Source: Hanamia caeni
Lineage (GTDB): Bacteria; Bacteroidota; Bacteroidia; Chitinophagales; Chitinophagaceae
DNA length: 64,000 bases
Assembly: GCF_003721595.1 (NCBI RefSeq)
Contig: NZ_RJJR01000011.1
Coordinates: forward strand, 1 to 64,000
Direction: 5' to 3'
How positions within the stretch are numbered: position 1 is the stretch's first letter; the number at the start of each line of letters is the position of its first letter. This document shows, one piece after another, positions 8,899 through 16,025 of the stretch. Made by a program: the position numbers and the translations under genes. The notes beneath the pieces were generated by a model that saw only the letters and a program-made list of their open reading frames with translations, did no database searches and was not told where the DNA came from.

Positions 8899-9960
8899 AT
8901 GAGTGGTAAAATAAATATCAGGACGCTTACGCAGGAGGAGCTAATCGAATATTTTTTATCTATTGGAGACAAAAAATTCCGCGCAAAGCAGGTATGGGAA
9001 TGGATTTGGAAAAAACATGCGCGAAGCTTCGAGGCCATGACTAACCTGAGCAAAGAGCTGCGCGACAAGCTTGCTGAAAATTTTTTACTTCCTGCTCTTT
9101 CCTTTAACCATACACAATACAGCAATGACGGCACGGTAAAAACACGGTTTAAAACTGCCGATGGACATCTTGTGGAAGGCGTATTAATTCCGGTGGATGA
9201 AAGGCAGACGGCATGTGTTTCCTCGCAGGTGGGATGCAGCCTGAGCTGCACATTCTGTGCTACGGGCTTCATGGAAAGAAAAAGAAATCTTCATTACGAT
9301 GAAATTTATGATGAAGTGGCCATGCTCAATGAAATAGCCCAAAAAACCTATGGCAAAAAATTAAGCAACGTGGTATTTATGGGAATGGGCGAGCCTTTGC
9401 TGAATTATAAAAATGTGCTGAAAGCTATTGAACGCATCACTGCGCCGGATGGGCTGGGAATGGGTTCAAGGAGAATTACCGTTTCTACTTCCGGCATTTC
9501 AAAAATGATCAGGCAACTCGGCGATGATGGTGTAAAATTCAACCTGGCATTATCTCTTCACGCGGCAAATGATAAGAAACGAAGTGAGCTGATGCCGATC
9601 AACGAGACGAATAATATCAAATCACTGATAGAGGCGCTGAATTATTTTTATGACAAGACGAAAAACGACATCACTTTTGAATACATTTTATTTAAGAATG
9701 AAAATGATTCACTGCAGGACGCCGATGACCTGATAAAAATCTACAGGCAGGTGCCGGTTCATTTGATAAACATTATCGAATACAACCCGATTGACAAAGC
9801 CGGTTACCAAAAGCCGGATAAAGAAGCCACACAAAAATTTATGGATTACCTGGCCGCGCACAGGGTAAATGTAAGGCTGCGCGTGAGCCGCGGAAAAGAT
9901 ATTGATGCGGCCTGTGGACAGTTGGCCAATAAGGACCTGGAAGGAAGTTTAGTGAAATAG
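8899..9960 (+). CDS. rlmN: 23S rRNA (adenine2503-C2)/tRNA A37 methyltransferase RlmN
   Basis: Radical-SAM enzyme that methylates C2 of A2503 in 23S rRNA and A37 in some tRNAs. The ATG at 8899 gives 353 residues (MSGKINIRTLTQEEL), matching the usual Bacteroidota N-terminus; a TTG at 8866 would add 11 residues lying in the promoter area. The iron-sulfur motif is C113-x3-C117-x2-C120 (GCSLSCTFC). Typical RlmN blocks follow: VVFMGMGEPLLNY, RRITVSTSG, LALSLHA and, near the C-terminus, VRVSRG..DIDAACGQL with the conserved cysteine. Divergent from the thiolase gene across the REP-like repeats. Confidence 0.95.
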   Translation: MSGKINIRTLTQEELIEYFLSIGDKKFRAKQVWEWIWKKHARSFEAMTNLSKELRDKLAENFLLPALSFNHTQYSNDGTVKTRFKTADGHLVEGVLIPVDERQTACVSSQVGCSLSCTFCATGFMERKRNLHYDEIYDEVAMLNEIAQKTYGKKLSNVVFMGMGEPLLNYKNVLKAIERITAPDGLGMGSRRITVSTSGISKMIRQLGDDGVKFNLALSLHAANDKKRSELMPINETNNIKSLIEALNYFYDKTKNDITFEYILFKNENDSLQDADDLIKIYRQVPVHLINIIEYNPIDKAGYQKPDKEATQKFMDYLAAHRVNVRLRVSRGKDIDAACGQLANKDLEGSLVK

Positions 9961-9970
9961 GAATCGGAGG

Positions 9971-9987
9971 AATTTGTTTGTTTACTG
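9971..9987 (+). other. Recurrent 3'-flank motif, copy after rlmN
   Basis: AATTTGTTTGTTTACTG begins 10 bp after the rlmN stop, in the same orientation as the gene. It is one of at least six matches in this window to the consensus TTATTTGTTCGTTTACTG, each in the 3' flank of a gene. Function unknown. Confidence 0.55.
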
Positions 9988-10059
9988 TTTTCACGGACGA
10001 GACTTTTTGGTAGCGCTTAACGATTTCCATATCTGACTCCTCATAAAACCCAATTTTCG

Positions 10060-10091
10060 TAGTTCTTTATTGGAGAACTATCGTATTTTTG
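10060..10091 (+). promoter_or_regulatory. higBA promoter with operator-like inverted repeat
   Basis: A perfect -7 box (TATTTTTG, 10084-10091) lies 10 bp before the toxin ATG. Just upstream, TAGTTCT (10060-10066) and AGAACTA (10074-10080) form a perfect 7-bp inverted repeat with a 7-bp spacer, placed where the -33 region should be. Type II antitoxins commonly bind such repeats to repress their own operon, so this is a good operator candidate (inference). Confidence 0.55.
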
Positions 10092-10101
10092 TCTATGATT
10101 A

Positions 10102-10398
10102 ATGAAGAGAATAATTGCAAAAAGTACGCTTCGAAAGTTTTGGGAAAACCACGCCGATTCAGAACAGTATTTGAAAACCTGGTATGATACGGCAAAAAAC
10201 TCAAAATGGAGTTCTCCCAATGACATAAAAAAGGCATATATCAATGCAAGTATTTTAAAAAATAACCGGGTAGTTTTTAATATCAAAGGAAACTCGTACC
10301 GCTTGATTGTTCAGTTCAATTATGAAAGACAATGGGCTTTTATCAGGTTTATCGGTACGCATGCAGATTATGATAAAATTGATGCTAATACAATCTAA
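10102..10398 (+). CDS. higB: HigB-family mRNA interferase toxin
   Basis: The 98-residue basic protein matches the HigB_toxin family of ribosome-dependent mRNA interferases: MKRIIAKSTLRKFWENHADSE near the start, then DIKKAYINASIL, RVVFNIKGNSYRL and a C-terminal FIRFIGTHADYDKID. The family's characteristic segments (W-x3-K.A, NRxVFNIKGN.YRL, GTHxxYD) are all present, so the gene looks intact. The antitoxin follows after 5 bp. This is a different toxin family from the truncated one at 7073-7420. Confidence 0.92.
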   Translation: MKRIIAKSTLRKFWENHADSEQYLKTWYDTAKNSKWSSPNDIKKAYINASILKNNRVVFNIKGNSYRLIVQFNYERQWAFIRFIGTHADYDKIDANTI

Positions 10399-10403
10399 AA
10401 AAA

Positions 10404-10772
10404 ATGGAACTAAAACCAATCAAAACAGAGAATGATTATCAAACAGCGCTCAGGCGCCTTGAAGTAATTTTCGATGCACCTTCTAATACTAAAGAAGGCG
10501 ATGAAGCAGAAATCTTGTCGATGCTTATTGACAATTATGAAAACGAATTCTATCACATAGAAGCTCCGGATCCAATTGAAGCAATAAAAATCCGGATGGA
10601 AGAACTGAATTTACAACAAAAGGATTTAGTTGGAGTGATTGGCGGAAAAAGCCGCGTGTCAGAAATCCTCAATAAAAAAAAGCGCTTGACCCTGGAGATG
10701 GTCAGAAAATTAGAGAATTTGCTTCATATTCCTGCTTCCGTTTTGGTATCCAGTTATACACTTACGAAATAA
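10404..10772 (+). CDS. higA: HigA-family antitoxin with helix-turn-helix
   Basis: This 122-residue partner of the preceding toxin belongs to the COG5499-type HigA group. The N-terminal half (PIKTENDYQTALRRLEVIFDA.. to DNYENEFYHI) is the family's toxin-binding region. The C-terminal half (DPIEAIKIRMEELNLQQKDLVGVIGGKSRVSEILNKKKRLT) is a Cro/C1-type DNA-binding domain that probably recognises the inverted repeat at 10060-10080. Gene order toxin first, antitoxin second, is usual for higBA. Confidence 0.92.
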   Translation: MELKPIKTENDYQTALRRLEVIFDAPSNTKEGDEAEILSMLIDNYENEFYHIEAPDPIEAIKIRMEELNLQQKDLVGVIGGKSRVSEILNKKKRLTLEMVRKLENLLHIPASVLVSSYTLTK

Positions 10773-10842
10773 TGAAAAAGGCCGGTATTTTCGAATTACC
10801 AAAAAATGTATGATACCGGATTTTGATAATTGCCACACATAA

Positions 10843-12111
10843 ATGAAAATTTTTAAATTTGGCGGAGCAAGCACCAACAGCTTCGACCGCATACAGAACC
10901 TCGGATATATTCTCCAAAACCATACTGATGAAAAAATTCTGATTGTTATTTCAGCGATGGGAAAGATGACCAATTCGCTAGAGAAAGTAGTGGAAGAATT
11001 TTATGAAGGGAAAAACGAGGAAGCCCTGCGGCTTTTTCAAAAGGTAAAAGACTATCACCTTAACCAGCTAAAATATCTTGTAACCTTTCAATGGCAGAAA
11101 GCCACGAACCAGCTTACTGATTTTTTTACGGAAGTAGAGTGGCTGCTGCATGACAAGCCCGTGAAGGATTATGATTATTATTATGACCAAATCGTTTGCT
11201 CGGGCGAACTGCTTTCCTCCACGCTCATTTCTTATTATCTAAATGAAAATAGAATTCCCAATAAATGGATAGATGTGCGCGATGTTTTACGAACAGACGA
11301 CACGTTCAGGCAGGCCAAAGTAGATTGGGATGTTTCACGAAAACAGGCGCGTGAAAAATTGATGCCTCTTTTTGACAATACCAACTTCGTGATTACACAG
11401 GGGTTTATCGGCAGCACGGATGAAAATGAAAGCACCACGCTGGGCCGCGAAGGAAGCGATTTTACTGCAGCGATTTTTGCAGAACTAATGAATGCAGAAA
11501 GCGTAACCATCTGGAAAGACGTAAACGGTGTAATGAATGCAGATCCCAAAGATTTCCAGGAAGCAGTTACCATAGATGAGTTAAGCTACAAAGAAGTGAT
11601 TGAGATGGCGTATTACGGCGCGCAGGTGATTCATCCAAAAACGATAAAGCCGCTGCAAAATAAAGATATCCCGTTGTTTGTACGGTCATTTTTTGATCTT
11701 CGTTTAACCGGCACCGTTATCACCCAAAAATCGGCGATGCTGCTTCCGCCGATGATCGTTTACAAACGCCGCCAGGTATTGCTGATGCTGCAATCGGTAG
11801 ATTTTTCTTTTGTGGAAGGCAAGCCCACCACTTTTTTATACGAGGTTTTAAGAAAACTAAATATCAGGCCTAACCTAACGCAGAACACAGCGATCAGCTT
11901 AATCATTTGCATGGACGATGCCGACCAAAAAATACAGGAGGTGTCACAGGAAGTTTCCGAAATATTTGATGTTTCTGTTCAGAAAAATCTGACCCTTCTT
12001 ACCGTACGGCATTACTCTGATGCAATAATAGAACAGCTTTCAGCAAACAAAGAAATCATTTTACAACAAAAAACAAAAGATACCATCCAGTTGCTGATGA
12101 ATCTTTCCTGA
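10843..12111 (+). CDS. lysC: Aspartate kinase
   Basis: ATP-dependent phosphorylation of L-aspartate, the first step toward lysine, threonine and methionine (and diaminopimelate for the wall). The 422-residue protein starts MKIFKFGGASTNSFDRI with the KFGGxS nucleotide loop. It has TTLGREGSDFTAA and VTIWKDVNGVMNADP in the kinase domain, and a C-terminal ~120-residue regulatory region with two ACT-like segments. The size is that of a monofunctional kinase; no homoserine dehydrogenase is fused. The gene follows higBA by 70 bp and is probably transcribed separately. Confidence 0.93.
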   Translation: MKIFKFGGASTNSFDRIQNLGYILQNHTDEKILIVISAMGKMTNSLEKVVEEFYEGKNEEALRLFQKVKDYHLNQLKYLVTFQWQKATNQLTDFFTEVEWLLHDKPVKDYDYYYDQIVCSGELLSSTLISYYLNENRIPNKWIDVRDVLRTDDTFRQAKVDWDVSRKQAREKLMPLFDNTNFVITQGFIGSTDENESTTLGREGSDFTAAIFAELMNAESVTIWKDVNGVMNADPKDFQEAVTIDELSYKEVIEMAYYGAQVIHPKTIKPLQNKDIPLFVRSFFDLRLTGTVITQKSAMLLPPMIVYKRRQVLLMLQSVDFSFVEGKPTTFLYEVLRKLNIRPNLTQNTAISLIICMDDADQKIQEVSQEVSEIFDVSVQKNLTLLTVRHYSDAIIEQLSANKEIILQQKTKDTIQLLMNLS

Positions 12112-12127
12112 CTGAATAAAAATCAGT

Positions 12128-12146
12128 GTATTTGTTCGTTTTACTG
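12128..12146 (+). other. Recurrent 3'-flank motif, copy after lysC
   Basis: GTATTTGTTCGTTTTACTG starts 16 bp after the aspartate kinase stop in sense orientation. It is close to the consensus, with one extra T in the second T run. No hairpin terminator is evident in the same gap. Confidence 0.6.
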
Positions 12147-12338
12147 CCAGGTGATGGATTGATATAAGGCCACAAATATTTAAATTTTTTGCAGCAGCAT
12201 CCGCAATTTACTGAAGCCTTAAACGTTTCGTTGTTATAATTTCCGGTTAAATATTTATGTTCTCAATCTTTAAAAAAGAATATTGAATTATTTTACATTC
12301 GAAAAAAATCTGAACCCGGCAATATCCCTTTACAAACA

Positions 12339-13181
12339 ATGAATAAATTTTCATTCCTTTCTTTTATTATCCTGGCAATAGCCTCTTTATTTTTTTCTCC
12401 TTTGCAAGCTCAATATTATTATAAAGATTTGCTCAGCACCAAAAAAGATAATAATGAATTTTCTGTTTTAAAAAATAATAAAATCAACCTGGTTAAAATA
12501 TCAAGCTTCGATGATCATGACCAACCCAGTGATGGTTTTTTTTGTGAAAAAAGAATCAACAAAGATTTTTCGCAATCCAAATTGATGACCAATTCAAACA
12601 TCACCGGCGAGTCGCTATTGGTAACTGATTATAACAATAATGGCGATATGGTAAAAACCATTACCACTACGCCGCACTCTACCAATACTGTGCAGTACAC
12701 ATACGATGCAGAAGGAAAAATAATATCTATCCAAACACGTACCAGCGCCGATGGCGATTCAAATGCGATTACAGAAAGCCACGAATACACTTATGAAAAT
12801 GGCAGGCCTGTAAAAATGCTGCGCAAAAAAAATAATACGCTCATTGCTACCATTATATTTGTTGCAGATGACAAAGGAAATATTATAGAAGAAAACCCAA
12901 GCGGAACGAGTATCGACAAAAAATATTTCTATTACTATGACGACAGCAACAGGCTGACGGATGTAGTACACTTTAACCCTGTTGCCAACAGGCTTTTACC
13001 GGACTATATGTTTGAATATACGAATGGCAACAAACCGGAAAAAATAATTTCAGTTGATGAAACGGGAAGAAATTATTTTATCTGGAGATATGCATATGAT
13101 GATAAAAAACTGCCGGAGATTCAAAAATGCTATTCCAAAGAAAAGCAATTGCTTGGCACCATTCAATATGAATATCAATAA
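12339..13181 (+). CDS. Secreted YD/RHS-repeat-like protein of unknown function
   Basis: The 280-residue protein has a signal peptide (MNKFSFLSFIILAIASLFFSPLQAQ). The rest is a run of short beta-hairpin-like units: YTYDAEGKIISIQ, YTYENGRPVKML, FVADDKGNIIEE, YYYDDSNRLTDVV, FEYTNGNKPEKI and YAYDDKKLPEIQ. This xYxYDxxGxxxxI pattern is the hallmark of YD/RHS-like repeats in periplasmic or surface proteins of Bacteroidota. No catalytic domain is seen and no function is claimed. The 3' end overlaps the convergent gene at 13175 by 7 bp. Confidence 0.75.
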   Translation: MNKFSFLSFIILAIASLFFSPLQAQYYYKDLLSTKKDNNEFSVLKNNKINLVKISSFDDHDQPSDGFFCEKRINKDFSQSKLMTNSNITGESLLVTDYNNNGDMVKTITTTPHSTNTVQYTYDAEGKIISIQTRTSADGDSNAITESHEYTYENGRPVKMLRKKNNTLIATIIFVADDKGNIIEENPSGTSIDKKYFYYYDDSNRLTDVVHFNPVANRLLPDYMFEYTNGNKPEKIISVDETGRNYFIWRYAYDDKKLPEIQKCYSKEKQLLGTIQYEYQ

Positions 13182-13525
13182 GCCTTCCTGGCTAATTGGG
13201 AAACATCAAATAAAATTATAAAAATAGCCACCAATACTGTTATCAGCATTATGATCCTGAGTGGCAGCAACCGCTTCCGGAAACTCCCGGATGCGAAGAT
13301 GATGGAGATAAGGCACAATATAATTGACACGATATTCACTACATGAATGTTATTAAACAAGCCCGAAAAATAATTCAAAAAAGTTTCCTGCCTGTCTACA
13401 TCGCTCACATCCGGAACCCTTATCCCGATTGATGTCCATATCATAAACATCACTAAAGCCGGCAGTAAAAAAAGGATTGAATTTACAGCAGTTACTTTTT
13501 TCTTCAGATGATTATTAGTGGACAT
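13175..13525 (-). CDS. Small integral membrane protein, unknown function
   Basis: The 116-residue protein from the ATG at 13525 (MSTNNHLKKKVTAVNSI) has three predicted membrane helices: about 14-35 (ILFLLPALVMFMIWTSIGI), 60-80 (NIVSIILCLISIIFA) and 90-112 (LRIIMLITVLVAIFIILFDV). The hydrophilic stretch between the first two holds a VPDVSDVDRQETF segment. The start at 13525 is chosen because the 35 residues upstream look like translated non-coding sequence. Its 3' end overlaps the convergent gene by 7 bp. No family recognised. Confidence 0.6.
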   Translation of the reverse strand: MSTNNHLKKKVTAVNSILFLLPALVMFMIWTSIGIRVPDVSDVDRQETFLNYFSGLFNNIHVVNIVSIILCLISIIFASGSFRKRLLPLRIIMLITVLVAIFIILFDVSQLARKAY

Positions 13526-13851
13526 TGGTAAATAGTTTGGTTGTTTAAAAGTAGACGAAAAAATAGGAACTTCAAAAAAGCAATTGCTCCGTGGCCGACA
13601 AAAACGATTTTTTAAGACTAAGCATTTCATGTTTTTTGTGGCTAAAAAAGTGTTTTTAACAAAGCAAATTATACCTGATTATCTTCCTGAAAATCATATC
13701 GAAAGCGCGTTATGTGTTATCTTAAAAACGAAGAGTAAAAAGCTTGTATTTAAGAATGGCACGGTTTTAGAATTATTAGTAGCATTACAGAAATATTCTA
13801 TAAGCCTATTTCAAAATTTAAAATTTCCAACTTAATTTAAAAACTACAATC
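13526..13851. other. Intergenic region with no supported gene
   Basis: An 83-codon frame at 13584-13835 (plus) has biased, low-complexity composition and no recognisable domain, and is not called. The region should contain the promoters of the two divergent genes; no clear TAnnTTTG box was found. Confidence 0.4.
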
Positions 13852-14823
13852 ATGAATGAGTACACAGAACAAACTGGTACTACCAGTAAAAGTACGCGCG
13901 ATTCAAAATCCCTGATCATCGGTTTGCTTATAGCAGCCATCGTGATCCTTGCCGGATTTTTTATTTTTGATCACAGCAAATCCACTCAAAATTTAAAAGA
14001 ACAACAGACTGAAGTTGCAAAAGTGACGACAGAGAAAAGTGATATCCAGTCAAGCTTTGATGCATCCCTGGCCCGGCTTGATTCAATGCAGACCAGTAAT
14101 ACCGATCTAAACGGCAAGCTGACAGCGAGCAATGAAGAGATTGCAAAAATGAAGTCTGAGATTCGCGGCATCCTTCACAAAAGAAATGTCACTTCTTCCG
14201 AACTGGCAAAGGCAAGAACACTGATTGCACAGCTCAATGGACAAATTTCAGATTTACAGGCCCAGGTAGCTATGCTATCACAGCAGAACGACAGCCTTAA
14301 ACAAAATGTGGTAGTGCTCACCACGCAGAACCAGACATTGTCGCACAATCTTGATTCTACCAGCGTTGTGTCACAAAATTTAGCGAAGAAGGTGGATGTT
14401 GCTTCTACTTTAAATGCTTCCAATATTTCCATTACGCCGGTGAAAGTGAAAAATAATGGGAAAGAAAAAGTTTCTTCCGTTGCCAAAAGAGTTGATAAAT
14501 TACTCGTAAGCTTTGATGTCAACAACAGGATTATTGAAAGTGGCGAAACTGATTTGTATGTAGTGGTAACAGGCCCCGACGGGAAACCGGTAACCACGCC
14601 AAATACTGAGGGAAATACTTTTACTACCCGCGACAGCAGCAGCAAAACTTTCACTGCGAAGCTGCCTGTTGATCTTGAAACTGCTAAATCAAAAAATGTA
14701 CAGTTTGCCTTTTCGCCCTCCGGGCATTTTAAAGAAGGGAATTATACTATCCAGATATATCAAAATGGATTCCTGATAGGTGAAAAAACCCGCGAGTTGA
14801 GAAAGGGCGGCCTTTTTAGCTAA
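13852..14823 (+). CDS. Single-pass membrane protein with long coiled coil
   Basis: The 323-residue protein has a short polar N-terminus, one membrane helix at about 24-42 (LIIGLLIAAIVILAGFFIF), and a coiled coil from about 50 to 180 with heptads such as LARLDSMQTSNTDLNGKL and LIAQLNGQISDLQAQVAML. A compact C-terminal beta-rich domain (~200-323; SFDVNNRIIESGETDLYVVVTGPDG, then FKEGNYTIQIYQNGFLIGE) follows. The topology suggests a periplasmic rod anchored in the inner membrane. Similar architecture is common in Chitinophagaceae but without an assigned role; function unknown. A clear terminator follows. Confidence 0.8.
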   Translation: MNEYTEQTGTTSKSTRDSKSLIIGLLIAAIVILAGFFIFDHSKSTQNLKEQQTEVAKVTTEKSDIQSSFDASLARLDSMQTSNTDLNGKLTASNEEIAKMKSEIRGILHKRNVTSSELAKARTLIAQLNGQISDLQAQVAMLSQQNDSLKQNVVVLTTQNQTLSHNLDSTSVVSQNLAKKVDVASTLNASNISITPVKVKNNGKEKVSSVAKRVDKLLVSFDVNNRIIESGETDLYVVVTGPDGKPVTTPNTEGNTFTTRDSSSKTFTAKLPVDLETAKSKNVQFAFSPSGHFKEGNYTIQIYQNGFLIGEKTRELRKGGLFS

Positions 14824-14865
14824 ACGGCGAAAATAATTTTCTTTTGTATCCTTGAAACCTATAGG

Positions 14866-14895
14866 CAAGCCGGAATTTACCGGCTTGTCTTTTTT
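14866..14895 (+). terminator. Rho-independent terminator
   Basis: CAAGCCGG (14866-14873), a six-base loop and CCGGCTTG (14880-14887) form a perfect 8-bp GC-rich stem, followed by TCTTTTTT. It lies 43 bp after the stop of the coiled-coil membrane protein gene. Confidence 0.9.
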
Positions 14896-14982
14896 ATGCA
14901 AAAAACGTGTACCCATAAACGTTAGCTACATCAAACGGATTTTAAAAAATTATGTCTATTTTCATTTTTAAACGAATTGAAA

Positions 14983-15879
14983 ATGAAAATCCTGTTTGCC
15001 TTTGCTTTTCTTTTATCAGCTACAAGAATATCCGCACAAAAAACTGACATGCGCCTGCAGGCGATGCTCACTAGATTAGTTGATGGATTTCATGGTGATG
15101 TTGGGATTTTTGTTTACGACCTGGCAAAAAATAAAATTGCATCCGTACATGGAGATACAATTTTCCCAACAGCAAGTATGGTAAAAGTTCCTATCCTGAC
15201 AGGACTGATGCATAAAATTCATAACGGGGATTTCACTTACCACCAGGAAATGCTTTTTACCGATTCTGTCCGGTATTCCGAAGGCCAGGAGATTCTTGCC
15301 TCATTCCGGGATAGTACTAAAATCCCCTTAAACGAGTTAGTGATGCTGATGATGAGCATGAGCGATAACGGTGCCAGCCTTTGGCTACAGGGACTTTCAG
15401 GCGGTGGTGCTCAAATTAATTCTTATATGGACAGCCTTGGGCTGAAATATACGCGGGTAAACAGCCGCACTGCCGGAAGAAAAGAAAATTACAACCTGTA
15501 TGGCTGGGGGCAAACCACACCCAAAGAAATGGCCACACTGATGAAGATGATTGCGGAGAATAAAATTATCAATCAACAAATCAGTGAAAGAATGCTAAGA
15601 ATGATGAGCCGCCAGTTTTGGGATGAAGACGCCATTTCGCAAATCCCTCCGAATGTTTTCGTAGCTGATAAAAGCGGCGCTGTAGATGCCACAAGGGATG
15701 AAGTGTTATACGTAAATGGAAATCATCCTTATATTTTTTGCGTCTGCACCAAAAACAACAGAGACACAAGTTGGGAACATGATAACGAGGCATGGGTACT
15801 TACACGAAAATTATCAGCATTATTATGGAATTATTTTAATCCAAAATCCGCATGGACACCTCCTGCCTTTTTGAAATAA
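14983..15879 (+). CDS. Class A beta-lactamase-like serine hydrolase, periplasmic
   Basis: The 298-residue protein from the ATG at 14983 has a signal peptide ending ..TRISAQ (a TTG two codons upstream is less likely). The serine penicilloyl-transferase triad is intact: S65-x-x-K68 (TASMVK), S127-D128-N129 (MSDNG) and K230-S-G232 (ADKSG). The omega-loop region (about 162-180) spans R162 to TTP with class A spacing. However, it has alanine where the deacylating glutamate (E166) is expected and a glutamate (E168) where N170 would be. This fits the Beta-lactamase2 family, whose members may be lactamases or D-Ala peptidase-like enzymes. Resistance activity is not established. Confidence 0.8.
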   Translation: MKILFAFAFLLSATRISAQKTDMRLQAMLTRLVDGFHGDVGIFVYDLAKNKIASVHGDTIFPTASMVKVPILTGLMHKIHNGDFTYHQEMLFTDSVRYSEGQEILASFRDSTKIPLNELVMLMMSMSDNGASLWLQGLSGGGAQINSYMDSLGLKYTRVNSRTAGRKENYNLYGWGQTTPKEMATLMKMIAENKIINQQISERMLRMMSRQFWDEDAISQIPPNVFVADKSGAVDATRDEVLYVNGNHPYIFCVCTKNNRDTSWEHDNEAWVLTRKLSALLWNYFNPKSAWTPPAFLK

Positions 15880-15904
15880 AACTATCCTAAAATAAAAATA
15901 AGGC

Positions 15905-15922
15905 TTATTTGTTGTTTCACTA
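15905..15922 (+). other. Recurrent 3'-flank motif, degenerate copy after the serine hydrolase gene
   Basis: TTATTTGTTGTTTCACTA lies 25 bp downstream of the stop in sense orientation. It matches the consensus in the first nine bases and is weaker in the second half. Confidence 0.4.
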
Positions 15923-15978
15923 AAAACAGCGCAGATAAACCAATCATTATATTCGATGGTATTACTCATATAAACAAA

Positions 15979-16003
15979 CAGCCGGCTTTAATTTCACCGG
16001 CTG
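15979..16003 (-). terminator. Hairpin terminator of the T9SS protein gene
   Basis: CAGCCGG (15979-15985) and CCGGCTG (15997-16003) form a perfect 7-bp stem with an 11-base loop. On the minus strand it is followed by a T-rich run (TTTGTTTATATG). It is positioned 22 bp beyond the stop of the minus-strand gene at 16026. Confidence 0.7.
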
Positions 16004-16025
16004 CTGTGCAAATAATTGTTATCGT

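Noticed and set aside
8772..9272. 166-codon minus-strand frame over the REP-like repeats and the 5' end of rlmN
   Set aside because: Its end (CVILSLSKG.. EFIEGRRRVSS) is the familiar false translation of this repeat family, and the rest is antisense to rlmN.
13584..13835. 83-codon plus-strand frame between the small membrane protein and coiled-coil genes
   Set aside because: Biased Lys/Phe/Leu composition, overlap with the neighbour's leader and no family resemblance.
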